Source: Pseudanabaena mucicola FACHB-723 (GTDB lineage: Bacteria; Cyanobacteriota; Cyanobacteriia; Pseudanabaenales; Pseudanabaenaceae). From it: DNA of 64,000 nucleotides. The notes under the pieces are model-generated. The model did no database searches, was not told where the DNA came from, and worked only from the letters and a program-made list of their open reading frames with translations. Position numbers and translations under genes: made by a program. Numbering within the stretch: the first letter of the stretch is position 1; each line of letters opens with the position of its first letter. The stretch covers positions 1 through 64,000 of the forward strand of contig NZ_JACJQB010000007.1 in the NCBI RefSeq assembly GCF_014696385.1, written 5' to 3'. This document shows positions 22,331-30,225 of the stretch, piece after piece.

Positions 22331-22495
22331 CTATGGCTTTTTCCGAATTGAGTATTTTCCTGTACCCGTGATCGGCGAGCCTTTATTACCATCAACTAAC
22401 TTCGTATACTTATTCAACGCATCCTCCTTGGTCGCATGTTCAGAAATAACATGTACCTTGCGACTTCCTGTTAACTCAAGGACAACTTGATACAT
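22331..22495 (-). CDS. Conserved-looking 54-residue protein
   Basis: The product begins MYQVVLELTGSRKVHVISEH and ends KYSIRKKP. It looks coding: a short hydrophobic strand, a charged helix (ATKEDALNKYTKLV) and a basic tail, with a composition close to the neighbours. The ATG follows purine-rich sequence. I do not recognise a named family. It lies 42 bp upstream of the J-domain gene on the same strand and may be co-transcribed with it. Confidence 0.6.
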   Translation of the reverse strand: MYQVVLELTGSRKVHVISEHATKEDALNKYTKLVDGNKGSPITGTGKYSIRKKP

Positions 22496-22543
22496 AAGTA
22501 AATGATGGCGAAGACTTAAAACTGTAGGAAATATTTTAGCAAA

Positions 22544-22639
22544 TATACTCCGTTCCCACTCGAGAAATAGCTGTACGCGGCACAGCCACGCACAGCTATT
22601 TCTTGGTTTTATAGGTTTATTTCTGGGGTGGAGAGTATA
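22544..22639. repeat. Small inverted-repeat element with TATACTC ends
   Basis: The ends read TATACTCCGTTCCCAC and, on the other strand, TATACTCTCCACCCC. Inside is a hairpin with 12-bp exact arms AGAAATAGCTGT (22563-22574) and ACAGCTATTTCT (22592-22603). It has the size and form of a MITE or intergenic palindromic unit; no other copy is seen in the window. Confidence 0.5.
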
Positions 22640-22645
22640 CCTAAT

Positions 22646-22680
22646 AAAGCAAAAGAGGCGCGTTGCGCCCCTTTTACTTT
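22646..22680. terminator. Terminator after typA
   Basis: A hairpin with a GC-rich core (GGCGC / GCGCC) and A/T flanks (AAAG...CTTT) lies 18 bp past the typA stop on the minus strand. Confidence 0.75.
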
Positions 22681-22697
22681 GTAGAATTTGCTAGAAC

Positions 22698-24494
22698 TTA
22701 ACGCTTAGCAGCGAATTTCTTCGTCAATTTGCGTAACCGAATCGATTCAGGAGTGACCTCTAGAATTTCGTCAGGGCCAATGTATTCCAACGCCCGCTCA
22801 AGACTCATCTCGATCGGGGCTTGCAACTGCACAATGTCATCAGCACCAGCAGCACGCATGTTGGTGAGCTGCTTACTCTTACATACGTTTAGCTCCATGT
22901 CTTGAGGACGATTGTTCTCCCCAATGATCATGCCCTTATAAACCTTGGTGCCGGGTTTAATAAAGAACACACCACGATCTTCTGCGTTCTTCAGTGAGAA
23001 TTCAGTAGCCACACCTTCCTCAAAAGAGATCAGTACACCGTTACGACGGGCGCTAATTTCGCCAGCCGCAGGACGGTAATCGAGGAAGCTGTGATTCATG
23101 ATCCCAGCACCACGGGTTGCCCGCATGAAGTCGCCACGGAAGCCAATCAAGCCGCGTGCAGGGACAACAAATTCTAACTGAGAACGTCCAGTCGCCGACA
23201 TTTGCATATCGATCATTTCGGCTCGACGCTGACCAAGACGCTCAATACAACCACCAACGGCTTCTTCAGGAACATCAAGGACTAGAGCCTCGTATGGTTC
23301 GCATTTTTGACCGTTGATTTCGCGGTAAATAACTTGAGGCTGAGTTACTTGGAACTCATAGCCTTCACGACGCATGGTTTCAATCAAAATCCCTAAGTGC
23401 AGTTCACCACGTCCAGCTACGGCAAAGCGATCAGGGGACTCAGGATCTTCCGTAACGCGCAAAGCAACGTTAGTTTCTAGTTCACGCAATAGGCGATCGC
23501 GGACTTGACGAGTTGTAACTAGCTTGCCTTCTTGACCAACAAAGGGTGAGTCATTGACGCAAAAAGTCATCTGCAAAGTGGGTTCATCCACTTTAATCAT
23601 TGGCAAAGCTTGAGGCTCATTGGGGCAGGTAATCGTTTCACCGATGTTTGCGGTGGCAAAACCTGAGATTGCAACAATGTTACCTGCGGATGAAGTTTGC
23701 ATCTCAACCCGCTTCAAACCATCAAATCCCAAAAGCTTGGTGATTTTGCCTTTGGTGAGTGAGCCATCTTCAGAGATCAGAGCAGCCTGTTGTCCAGAGG
23801 TAATTGTACCGTTGTGGATTTTACCAATCACAATCCGACCAAGATACTCAGAATAGTCAAGGGTAGTAACTTGCAACTGCAATGGCTTTTCAGGATCGCC
23901 AACGGGTGGCGAAACGTGATGCAAGATTGCTTCAAACAAAGGCTTCATATCTTTGCCTTCGTCTTCAAGCTTTTCCTTGGCAAAGCCGCCCATGCCTGAA
24001 GCAAATAGATAAGGGAAGTCGCACTGGTCATCATCAGCACCCAGTTCAAGGAACAGATCGAGAACTTTGCTTACAGCAACGTGGGGATCAGCAAATTCGC
24101 GATCGATTTTGTTAATAACTACTAGAGGACGCAAACCCTTTTCTAGCGCTTTTTTCAACACAAAGCGAGTCTGGGGCATTGGGCCTTCGTTAGCATCAAC
24201 GATCAGCAAACAACCCTCAACCATGCCAAGTACACGCTCAACCTCGCCACCAAAGTCTGCGTGTCCAGGAGTATCAACAATATTGATTAGCGTGTCTTTG
24301 TAGCGGACGGCAGTATTTTTTGAAAGGATGGTAATGCCGCGCTCACGCTCTAGGTCGTTGGAGTCCATTACGCATTCGACAAGGGCTTCACCTTCGCGAA
24401 AAGCGCCTGACTGTCTGAGGAGTGCGTCAACTAGAGTGGTTTTGCCGTGATCGACGTGGGCGATGATGGCAACGTTACGAATGGGAAGAGACAT
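22698..24494 (-). CDS. typA: Ribosome-associated GTPase TypA/BipA
   Basis: TypA is a translational GTPase of the EF-G family that binds 70S ribosomes and supports growth under stress and 50S assembly. The G domain shows [12 protein letters not shown] (P-loop), RGITILSKN (switch I), [12 protein letters not shown] (G3) and VINKIDR (G4). It is followed by the beta-barrel domain 2, EF-G-like domains III and V, and the TypA C-terminal domain. At 598 residues it is full length. The ATG is directly followed by the conserved N-terminus [17 protein letters not shown]. Monocistronic by appearance, bounded by terminators at both ends. Confidence 0.97.
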   Translation of the reverse strand: MSLPIRNVAIIAHVDHGKTTLVDALLRQSGAFREGEALVECVMDSNDLERERGITILSKNTAVRYKDTLINIVDTPGHADFGGEVERVLGMVEGCLLIVDANEGPMPQTRFVLKKALEKGLRPLVVINKIDREFADPHVAVSKVLDLFLELGADDDQCDFPYLFASGMGGFAKEKLEDEGKDMKPLFEAILHHVSPPVGDPEKPLQLQVTTLDYSEYLGRIVIGKIHNGTITSGQQAALISEDGSLTKGKITKLLGFDGLKRVEMQTSSAGNIVAISGFATANIGETITCPNEPQALPMIKVDEPTLQMTFCVNDSPFVGQEGKLVTTRQVRDRLLRELETNVALRVTEDPESPDRFAVAGRGELHLGILIETMRREGYEFQVTQPQVIYREINGQKCEPYEALVLDVPEEAVGGCIERLGQRRAEMIDMQMSATGRSQLEFVVPARGLIGFRGDFMRATRGAGIMNHSFLDYRPAAGEISARRNGVLISFEEGVATEFSLKNAEDRGVFFIKPGTKVYKGMIIGENNRPQDMELNVCKSKQLTNMRAAGADDIVQLQAPIEMSLERALEYIGPDEILEVTPESIRLRKLTKKFAAKR

Positions 24495-24600
24495 GGGTGA
24501 TGTATCGAGTTGATCGAAAAACTTATTATTTCTTTATCTATTATGCGTGAGTTTGTCAAAAAACTTTGTATTTCTCAATGCCTATACCAATCATCACCCT

Positions 24601-24637
24601 AAAAAGCCAGACAATACTAAGTATTGTCTGGCTTTTT
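24601..24637. terminator. Terminator after rseP
   Basis: Perfect 18-bp arms AAAAAGCCAGACAATACT and AGTATTGTCTGGCTTTTT around a single base. It lies downstream of rseP on the minus strand and upstream of typA; T runs are present in both directions. Confidence 0.8.
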
Positions 24638-24698
24638 TATACAGAGCTTTGCAAAGACCAGAAGGGAATGGCAGGGCTTTATACCGCCACTCCCAAAA

Positions 24699-25787
24699 CT
24701 AGAGAGGACTAAGCCCACTTTGTTGCAGCAGGTTAAAGGAGTCTTTAAAAATCATGACGACTCCTAGCCCCAACAAAATTACTAGGCCACCTTGCATAAC
24801 ATTATTTTGTAATTCTTCGGGCAATGGTTTGCCGCCGCGCAATGCTTCGATCATTAAAAATATCAGTTGTCCGCCATCAAGAGCGGGCAAAGGCAAGATA
24901 TTGATAATCGCTAGATTGATACTGATAATCGCCGTGAAGTCAAACAAAGCCGCCGCATCTGACTTGACTAGCTCAGAGCCCATTGCCACGATTGCAACTG
25001 GCCCCGATAGCTGCGAAGCCGTAGTTTGAAAATTTGTAGCCAATTGTTTTAAACCTTGGGCAGTCATTACCACTAGACGCTCAAAACTTTGGGTCGCATT
25101 ATCAAAGGCTTCGGCTAAATTGTGAACAGCCCGACGGTGGGGCTTACCTGTGAAATCAAGTCTCACTCCAATTTTGCCCTTACCAGCTTCACCAACAGGC
25201 AAAATTGGTACTTGTAGTAGTTGATCATCACGCATCACTTGTAAGTCGATACTTTGTTGGGCATTTTTGGCGATTAAAGATTGAAATCGATCAAGGGTGG
25301 TCAGACTTGTATCAAATTTTGTGCCATTAGCTGACAAGACAATATCGCCAGATCTTAATCCTGCTAATGCCGCAGGAGCATTTGGCTCAAGAATTTTGGT
25401 AATTCTAACTCCCGGCTGATCGACCGTGCCGATGCCAACGCTGAGGGTCATGACTAATAAGACTAAGTACGCGAATACAAAGTTAGCAATTACACCCGCA
25501 CTGATGACGATGGCTCGATCCATGATCGGGCGATTTTTCATCAAATTAGGATCATCAGAAGGAATATCACTTTCTTCATCGTCATCGGGGAAGCCGACGT
25601 AACCACCAAGGGGAATTGCCCGCAGTGCATATTCTGTCTGCTCACCTTGATACTTCCATAGGACTGGACCAAACCCAATCGAAAATCGATTGACATAAAT
25701 ACCCTGCAAACGGGCTGCCATAAAGTGACCGAGTTCATGCACCAAAATCAGAATTGCAAGAACGGCAATAGCAGGCAATGCGGACAT
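24699..25787 (-). CDS. rseP: Site-2 intramembrane metalloprotease (RseP/S2P family)
   Basis: A 362-residue inner-membrane zinc protease that cleaves membrane-bound regulators such as anti-sigma factors. The first helix carries HELGH (VLAILILVHELGHFMAARL), one PDZ domain lies at about 130-215 (ILEPNAPAALAGLRSGDIV), and the last membrane region has NILPLPALDGGQLIF with the third zinc ligand. The PDZ domain is single, as in most cyanobacterial and Gram-positive forms. The ATG at 25787 is chosen because the frame opens upstream only by TTG and would add 15 atypical residues. The substrate is not known from context. Confidence 0.93.
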   Translation of the reverse strand: MSALPAIAVLAILILVHELGHFMAARLQGIYVNRFSIGFGPVLWKYQGEQTEYALRAIPLGGYVGFPDDDEESDIPSDDPNLMKNRPIMDRAIVISAGVIANFVFAYLVLLVMTLSVGIGTVDQPGVRITKILEPNAPAALAGLRSGDIVLSANGTKFDTSLTTLDRFQSLIAKNAQQSIDLQVMRDDQLLQVPILPVGEAGKGKIGVRLDFTGKPHRRAVHNLAEAFDNATQSFERLVVMTAQGLKQLATNFQTTASQLSGPVAIVAMGSELVKSDAAALFDFTAIISINLAIINILPLPALDGGQLIFLMIEALRGGKPLPEELQNNVMQGGLVILLGLGVVMIFKDSFNLLQQSGLSPL

Positions 25788-26090
25788 AGGCTTCGCTCTA
25801 AAAAACTTAGATATTTCAAATTTGAGAGGCAATACATCAAGAATTGCTTAGTTTGCGATCCTAGCATAAGCAAAATGCTTATTGGCGGAGTTAATTGTCT
25901 GACAGCTATTGACAAGTAAACACTTTGCACTGCTAGACCAAAACAACATCAGACGCTATGGATATCAAGGTTGTTTGTTTGTTGATGATTGGCATCACAA
26001 AAAAGTTATGTTAAGATTAATGTATATAAGTTATAAATTATTGCAATCTTTTAAGTTTTGTTAACCAACTAATAATCACTGTGCGCTGAC
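25788..26090. other. Divergent promoter region between rseP and doxX
   Basis: No gene is seen in these 303 bp. The right half is very A/T-rich (26005-26060) and includes TATATAAG-like tracts that could hold the doxX promoter. No clear operator was recognised. Confidence 0.4.
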
Positions 26091-26615
26091 ATGAACAACA
26101 CAACTCGCATCGCTGCCTCGGTCGGTCGTCTACTACTCGGTTCAGATTCTGCGCCAGTCTCCCTTACCCAAGCTTCACTACTTTTACTCAGAGTTGTCCT
26201 TGGCACAGCCATGATCCACAACGGGCTGGACAAATTGGCAGATATTCCTGGCTTTGCCGAAGCCTATGTTGAGGCGATTGGGCTACCATTTCCCATATTT
26301 TTTGCATACCTTGCTGCCCTCACTGAAACCCTCGCATCACCTTTACTGATTTTGGGCTTGCTAACTCGACCAGCCGCTTTGGGATTATTCTCGACAATGG
26401 TAGTTGCTAACTATCATCACATCTTAATTGGCGGATTTTCGATACCTTCCATCGAGTTATCGTCGATTTACGCTGTGTGTTTTGCGTTCTTCACTGTTTA
26501 CGGTGGTGGCAAGTATGCGATTGACACATTAATTGCTAATGCTCTATCAAAGTTTTTGACCCCAGCAGCGCAATCTGAAGTTCCAACGCCAGTTACCACA
26601 ACATCCAACAATTAA
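26091..26615 (+). CDS. DoxX-family membrane protein
   Basis: The 174-residue protein has the four-helix DoxX layout, with ASLLLLRVVLGTAMIHNGLDKL at the first helix, FFAYLAALTETLASPLLILGLLTRPAAL and a third/fourth helix pair ending in a hydrophilic Pro/Thr tail. DoxX proteins are small membrane oxidoreductase-associated proteins with roles in redox or sulfur stress; the exact function here is open. The start is ATG. A repeat end of the TAAGTAGCT family overlaps the stop codon, and a terminator hairpin follows. Confidence 0.85.
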   Translation: MNNTTRIAASVGRLLLGSDSAPVSLTQASLLLLRVVLGTAMIHNGLDKLADIPGFAEAYVEAIGLPFPIFFAYLAALTETLASPLLILGLLTRPAALGLFSTMVVANYHHILIGGFSIPSIELSSIYAVCFAFFTVYGGGKYAIDTLIANALSKFLTPAAQSEVPTPVTTTSNN

Positions 26616-26633
26616 GCTTAGCTACTTATAGAA
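26613..26633. repeat. Single end of the TAAGTAGCT repeat at the doxX stop
   Basis: On the minus strand it reads TATAAGTAGCTAAGCTTAA, matching the ends of other family members. It overlaps the doxX stop codon. Confidence 0.5.
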
Positions 26634-26647
26634 GAAAGCATATAGCT

Positions 26648-26691
26648 ATAAGAAAAACGAGGATAAATTTAACATACCTCGTTTTTCTTAT
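26648..26691. terminator. Terminator after doxX
   Basis: Perfect 15-bp arms ATAAGAAAAACGAGG (26648-26662) and CCTCGTTTTTCTTAT (26677-26691), with the T-rich arm distal on the plus strand. Confidence 0.7.
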
Positions 26692-26862
26692 GTGACAAGT
26701 CTTTGAAGGTCATTAATGTTAATTTGAGCAGATACTTATAGTTGCAAAGAAAAAGATTTTTAGTATTCTCTGAAAATGGTAGCCTAAGATACTTTTAAGT
26801 TACAAATATCCTATTGGAAATAACGATACAGTAAAGCTTTGCACTGATTACAATTTCAAAAG

Positions 26863-26966
26863 TAAGTGGCTAAGCCTAATTAAAACCCATAGCTAAAACC
26901 TGAGACGCACGCTGCGCGTGCACCACAGGTTTTAGAGTTTTATATTTAATTGCACCTAGCTACTTA
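26863..26966. repeat. Complete small inverted-repeat element of the TAAGTAGCT family
   Basis: The left end TAAGTGGCTAAGCCTAATTA and the right end (minus strand) TAAGTAGCTAGGTGCAATTA are inverted relatives about 104 bp apart. Between them is a hairpin-rich centre containing AAAACCTG...CAGGTTTT and CACGCTGCGCGTG. It has no coding capacity. Size and form suggest a MITE or REP-like unit. Confidence 0.65.
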
Positions 26967-27186
26967 TAGTAATTAATGCTCAATTGCGATCGCAAATCGA
27001 TAGGCTAACGTAAATATTTTCAAGAATAGTAACTAATTGAAGATGACTACGCTAGAATATGAGCGGATGATTATTTCTTGATCGCATGTTTGTTTTCAGT
27101 ATTGACAGTTGTTTTCTGTTTCATCTTGACAGGCTTCTTTCCGAAATATCTATCTCTACACATATCTGATTGTTGAACCAAGTATT

Positions 27187-27495
27187 ATGTCTATTTATGT
27201 TGGTAACCTCTCTTATGAGGTTACAGAAGATGATTTGAAAGCCGTATTTGCAGAATATGGCAAAATCACTCGTGTTCATTTGCCCATCGACCGTGAATCT
27301 GGTCGTCCACGCGGCTTTGCTTTTGTCGAAATGACTGCTGAAACAGAAGAAGATGCAGCCATCGAAGCATTAGACGAAGCAGAATGGATGGGTCGTTCAC
27401 TAAAGGTGAATAAGGCTAAGCCTCGTGAAAGCTCTGACTCCTTTGGTGGTGGCAGAGGCGGCTTTAAGGGTGGCGGCGGCGGTCGTCGTTACTAA
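27187..27495 (+). CDS. rbp: RRM-type RNA-binding protein with glycine-rich tail
   Basis: The 102-residue protein is a single RNA recognition motif (residues 2-80) with RNP2 IYVGNL and RNP1 RGFAFVEM, then a Gly/Arg-rich tail (GGGRGGFKGGGGGRRY). This is the cyanobacterial Rbp family, single-RRM proteins often induced by cold and able to bind single-stranded RNA; some anchor photosystem mRNAs near the thylakoid. Forms with the Gly-rich tail are usually the cold-regulated ones, and the long leader before the gene fits post-transcriptional control, but that is inference. The start ATG is unambiguous. A terminator shared with the convergent ferredoxin gene follows. Confidence 0.93.
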   Translation: MSIYVGNLSYEVTEDDLKAVFAEYGKITRVHLPIDRESGRPRGFAFVEMTAETEEDAAIEALDEAEWMGRSLKVNKAKPRESSDSFGGGRGGFKGGGGGRRY

Positions 27496-27497
27496 TC

Positions 27498-27538
27498 CAT
27501 AAAAAAGGAGGGGTGCTTAGCACCCCTCCTTTTTTATG
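27498..27538. terminator. Bidirectional terminator between rbp and the ferredoxin gene
   Basis: Arms of 19 bp (27498-27516 and 27520-27538; core GGAGGGGTGC / GCACCCCTCC) are exact reverse complements with A and T runs outside. It can stop transcription from both convergent genes. Confidence 0.85.
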
Positions 27539-27548
27539 ATATGAATTG

Positions 27549-27944
27549 CTATTGAGCGTTGATGGCTCTTCGCAGAGATGCACCATCACCAATGATGCCT
27601 AGATTTTGAATAATTTGATGTTTTCGAGCATCTTCAAGTTTGTTGAGGTCGTTGTAATTAACCCAAGCAATACAATCCACGGGGCAGGTGTCAATTGCTT
27701 CTTGGACTAGCTCTTCCTCGTCACCATCTTGGGCAATTACACGCGCCCGACCATATTCCTCTTCTAGAAAGAATGTGCCACGGGCAACATGGGCGCAGTG
27801 TCCACAACCAATACAGACAGTTTCATCAACAAATACAGCATTTTGACGCAGGTCGCCACCTAGTTCGGGTTCAAAACCATTGCGATCGCAAAAGTCTGAC
27901 TCAAAGCTAGTGGGTGTTGCTGTATGTGCTTGCAAATTATCCAT
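27549..27944 (-). CDS. Bacterial-type ferredoxin of the ycf35 operon
   Basis: The 131-residue protein has CIGCGHC (about residue 48 onward) and, further on, CPVDC, a ligand set for one cubane or 3Fe-4S cluster as in monocluster ferredoxins. A 35-residue N-terminal extension and a 35-residue C-terminal tail flank this core. The ATG at 27944 overlaps the end of ycf35 by eight bases (ATGGATAA), implying translational coupling. This DUF2997, Ycf35, ferredoxin order is recurrent in cyanobacteria as I recall it. It probably passes electrons to or from the Ycf35 pair; the process is unknown. Confidence 0.88.
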   Translation of the reverse strand: MDNLQAHTATPTSFESDFCDRNGFEPELGGDLRQNAVFVDETVCIGCGHCAHVARGTFFLEEEYGRARVIAQDGDEEELVQEAIDTCPVDCIAWVNYNDLNKLEDARKHQIIQNLGIIGDGASLRRAINAQ

Positions 27945-28323
27945 TCCAACGCTGAAGCACGAGACGGACTGAGCCATCTTCATAGACTTGTTTTTCGGAG
28001 AGGGTAAAACCTTGCTGACTTGATTCACCCATCACTGTTGCGATCGCATACTGCTGCGTCACCTTTCTCAAAAAGCTTTCTACAGTCCAAGGTTGTTGCC
28101 AAAACTGCATATCAGCAACTAGGGCATATTCAGAACCATTCCACTGAAAACCGACATCGTAACCATTGTCTTGGGTAATTACCACTTCCGCCGAGGTGGT
28201 TGTGCCTTCATGTCCACGCATGGGGGCATCACCAGACTTCCATTTAACACCTAAATCAGTGAGCGCTTTTTGCAAAGGTTCTAGGCTACGGATTTGAGTT
28301 TTGATTTGGCTAAAATGTGACAT
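27937..28323 (-). CDS. ycf35: Ycf35 (DUF1257)
   Basis: This 128-residue protein matches the Ycf35/DUF1257 family, found in cyanobacteria and some algal plastids and still without an assigned function. Markers are the start MSHFSQIKTQIRSLEPLQKAL, the GYDVGFQWNG segment and the middle region QFWQQPWTVESFL. It lies between the DUF2997 gene (109 bp upstream) and the ferredoxin gene, which it overlaps by eight bases. No catalytic motif is evident. Confidence 0.9.
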   Translation of the reverse strand: MSHFSQIKTQIRSLEPLQKALTDLGVKWKSGDAPMRGHEGTTTSAEVVITQDNGYDVGFQWNGSEYALVADMQFWQQPWTVESFLRKVTQQYAIATVMGESSQQGFTLSEKQVYEDGSVRLVLQRWNG

Positions 28324-28432
28324 AGGGTTTATCCTGACTACGATCTAAACGGCTAATGGGCAAAAAACTTATATTGCTTTTTAATTGGTTTTTATATTAA
28401 ATCTGGGAAAACTTGGGAGTTTCTATGTTTAT

Positions 28433-28666
28433 TTACCATTGGCTAAAGCTAGAAGCGTCTATGTCTGAAACTTGGTCAAATTGCGTAGCCGACTGGGATG
28501 TAAACTGCTGCTGAGCAAAGTTTTCGGATGTCAACTCGCGATGGGCGACTATTCCTAATTTTGCTTCGATCGCAGCCGTAACCTCAGCACAACTAGAACC
28601 GACTATGCCCGTCACGCGCTCTTCGACTCGACCATCTGGGTAAATAATAAATTCCAGAGTTTCCAT
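28433..28666 (-). CDS. DUF2997-family protein
   Basis: The 77-residue protein has the DUF2997 pattern METLEFIIYPDGRVEERVTG followed by the CAEVTAAIEAKLG helix. DUF2997 genes recur beside ycf35. A Ser/Gln-rich tail of about 25 residues is added after the domain. It is the first gene of the DUF2997-ycf35-ferredoxin operon. The function is unknown; a strand-rich fold binding Ycf35 is a guess. Confidence 0.82.
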   Translation of the reverse strand: METLEFIIYPDGRVEERVTGIVGSSCAEVTAAIEAKLGIVAHRELTSENFAQQQFTSQSATQFDQVSDIDASSFSQW

Positions 28667-28882
28667 GCTGGTTCTAGCTATTGAATTAATAGACAGTTTG
28701 ACGCAAAGTTCCTCTAAACGTCAAGAAGCTAACCTTGGAAAACCAAAAGGCTTTTTAGATGTATGTAATAGAGCGATCGCAATACTTAGCAAGGATTTTC
28801 AGCTTTTTGATAACTTATTAAATTTAGTTTAAGTTCTTTGACCTTACCTAAATTACGCGAAGACACTCCTTAAGGCATAGGG

Positions 28883-28925
28883 CTAATAAAAAAGGCTCTT
28901 GCTAAGCAAGAGCCTTTTTTATTAG
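28883..28925. terminator. Terminator after ssrA
   Basis: Arms with core AAAAAAGGCTCTTGCT / AGCAAGAGCCTTTTTT extend outward to CTAAT / ATTAG. It begins six bases past the tmRNA 3' end on the minus strand. Confidence 0.85.
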
Positions 28926-28930
28926 GTTAA

Positions 28931-29317
28931 TGGAATCGGGCAGAGTCGAACTGCCGTCCGCACTAGCGCCTAACCTCCCAGTCATTCACAGGTTTATCCG
29001 ATTTGATCCTCACGGAGGGAATTGCTATTTATCTCTAGCAACGAAAGATGCACTGATAAAGTCTTGAGCGCTTAGCCTATCAGAGAAAGCTAAACACAGC
29101 ATCCGTTGGGGGTTGGAGTGACGTATTTAACGGAGTCATACATCACACCTCGAAACCGAAATTTGGTTCTTAGGCAGCTACAGGAGCGGCTTTACGAGAA
29201 AAAGATACAATGTTGTTCGCATGTACTTGTTTGCGCCATTGATTTACGAGAGATAGCACGCTCTCGACCTGCATCAAGGGATAGCTTCTACTAACACGTC
29301 GAAACCCTTACGATCCC
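28931..29317 (-). ncRNA. ssrA: Transfer-messenger RNA (tmRNA)
   Basis: tmRNA rescues stalled ribosomes and tags nascent chains for proteolysis. The 5' end GGGATCG (29317) pairs with the 3' CGATTCC (28938-28932; one G-U pair) as the acceptor stem; GGCAGTTCGACTCTGCC near the 3' end is the T arm. The tag frame runs from 29220 to the stop at 29170 and encodes ANNIVSFSRKAAPVAA, which shares ANNIVSF with other cyanobacterial tags. The 3' CCA is not encoded, so it must be added. The molecule is contiguous, not permuted into two pieces. A terminator follows immediately. Confidence 0.95.
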
Positions 29318-29443
29318 AATTGCTTTAACTTCGGAATAAGCCTATAAGCAACCTATTTATTGAGGTTGATATTTACTTTATCTTTAGTCAACTTCATCAT
29401 AGCTCACAAAGCTAGCAGTTGGGGAGAATTGCTTTAAATAAAA

Positions 29444-29463
29444 ATTGTATTAAATGATACAAT
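29444..29463. promoter_or_regulatory. Possible operator upstream of a secreted-protein gene
   Basis: ATTGTAT-N6-ATACAAT is a perfect 7-bp inverted repeat ending 33 bp before the ATG at 29497, next to a TATGTATAT stretch that could be a -10 element. Its geometry suits a dimeric repressor; the regulator is unknown. Confidence 0.35.
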
Positions 29464-29496
29464 TATGTATATACCTGTATGGGCATGGAGGTAAAT

Positions 29497-30012
29497 ATGA
29501 AACCTCGCATATCCTCTGCTTTTATCGTGCTAACTGCGATCGCAACTAGCTTTATGTTTAGTGAATCCGCAGGCGCACAATGTGATCACTATATTGGTCA
29601 ATCTGTGGGTGGACAATCAGTTGTTGTTGATAGTTGTTCAATTTCTAGAGCTAGCTATCGTAGTGTCGATTTTGTCTATTATCTCGGCGGTGAACGGGTT
29701 GATAGTCAAGCTAATTGTGAAGATATGACATGGACGACTTTTCCTGAGCGACAAGTACATCGTCCTCGTTCACAAGCAACAGTAAAGATGCTCGATTACG
29801 TTTGTAATTACAACTCTCTACCTGATAATTCCACGAGTTCAGCCTATGTCTTTGCACCTCCATCAAATGTGAGGGTTGCCCCTAATGGCGATGTCCTGTG
29901 TGTGGTGAGGTCGCCAATGGCAATTAATACCTATGGTGCGATCGGTAATTGGTACTACACCGATGCCTGTGGATCGATGGGAGTGATTCACGATAGTCAA
30001 TTGCGCTTTTAG
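29497..30012 (+). CDS. Secreted Cys-containing protein of unknown function
   Basis: From the ATG at 29497, preceded by GGAGG with good spacing, the 171-residue product has a signal peptide (MKPRISSAFIVLTAIATSF, cleavage near AGA-QC). The mature part has six cysteines, enough for disulfides, and a final segment with VAPNGDVLCVVR and a SH3-like ending (NWYYTDACGSMGVIHDSQL) such as occurs in small periplasmic proteins. I do not recognise a family. It is monocistronic, downstream of ssrA on the opposite strand. An upstream in-frame ATG at 29479 has no comparable ribosome binding site. Confidence 0.7.
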   Translation: MKPRISSAFIVLTAIATSFMFSESAGAQCDHYIGQSVGGQSVVVDSCSISRASYRSVDFVYYLGGERVDSQANCEDMTWTTFPERQVHRPRSQATVKMLDYVCNYNSLPDNSTSSAYVFAPPSNVRVAPNGDVLCVVRSPMAINTYGAIGNWYYTDACGSMGVIHDSQLRF

Positions 30013-30095
30013 AGGTAGACTGCAAAACTTCTTGCAAACTATAAGTTTCGGTTACAAGGCACAATAATTTTTTAAACCAATTTTCAACCAAGAAA

Positions 30096-30120
30096 AGCGA
30101 TCGCAAAAATTGCGATCGCT
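30096..30120. terminator. Hairpin built from two HIP1 octamers
   Basis: AGCGATCGCAA and TTGCGATCGCT are exact inverted copies around AAA. A short T-containing tract follows on the plus strand. It sits about 85 bp past the secreted-protein stop and may terminate that gene. Confidence 0.45.
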
Positions 30121-30225
30121 CTCTTGTTTCTTAGCATATACTTTTATCTATGAAAACCAAAGAATAGATTGACTTAATGCAATCTTAGACATAATCTATA
30201 TGATCGATAGAAAAAACTATTCACA

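Larger units (their letters stand above)
26616..27186. other. 571-bp gene-free leader upstream of the RRM gene
   Basis: It contains the doxX terminator, a complete TAAGTAGCT-type element (26863-26966) and about 200 bp that probably form the promoter and long leader of the RNA-binding-protein gene. TTGACAG occurs twice (27102 and 27126 areas). No reading frame is convincing. Confidence 0.5.

Noticed and set aside
29106-29294. 62-codon plus-strand frame
   Set aside because: It lies antisense to the tmRNA, whose acceptor stem and tag frame are clear.
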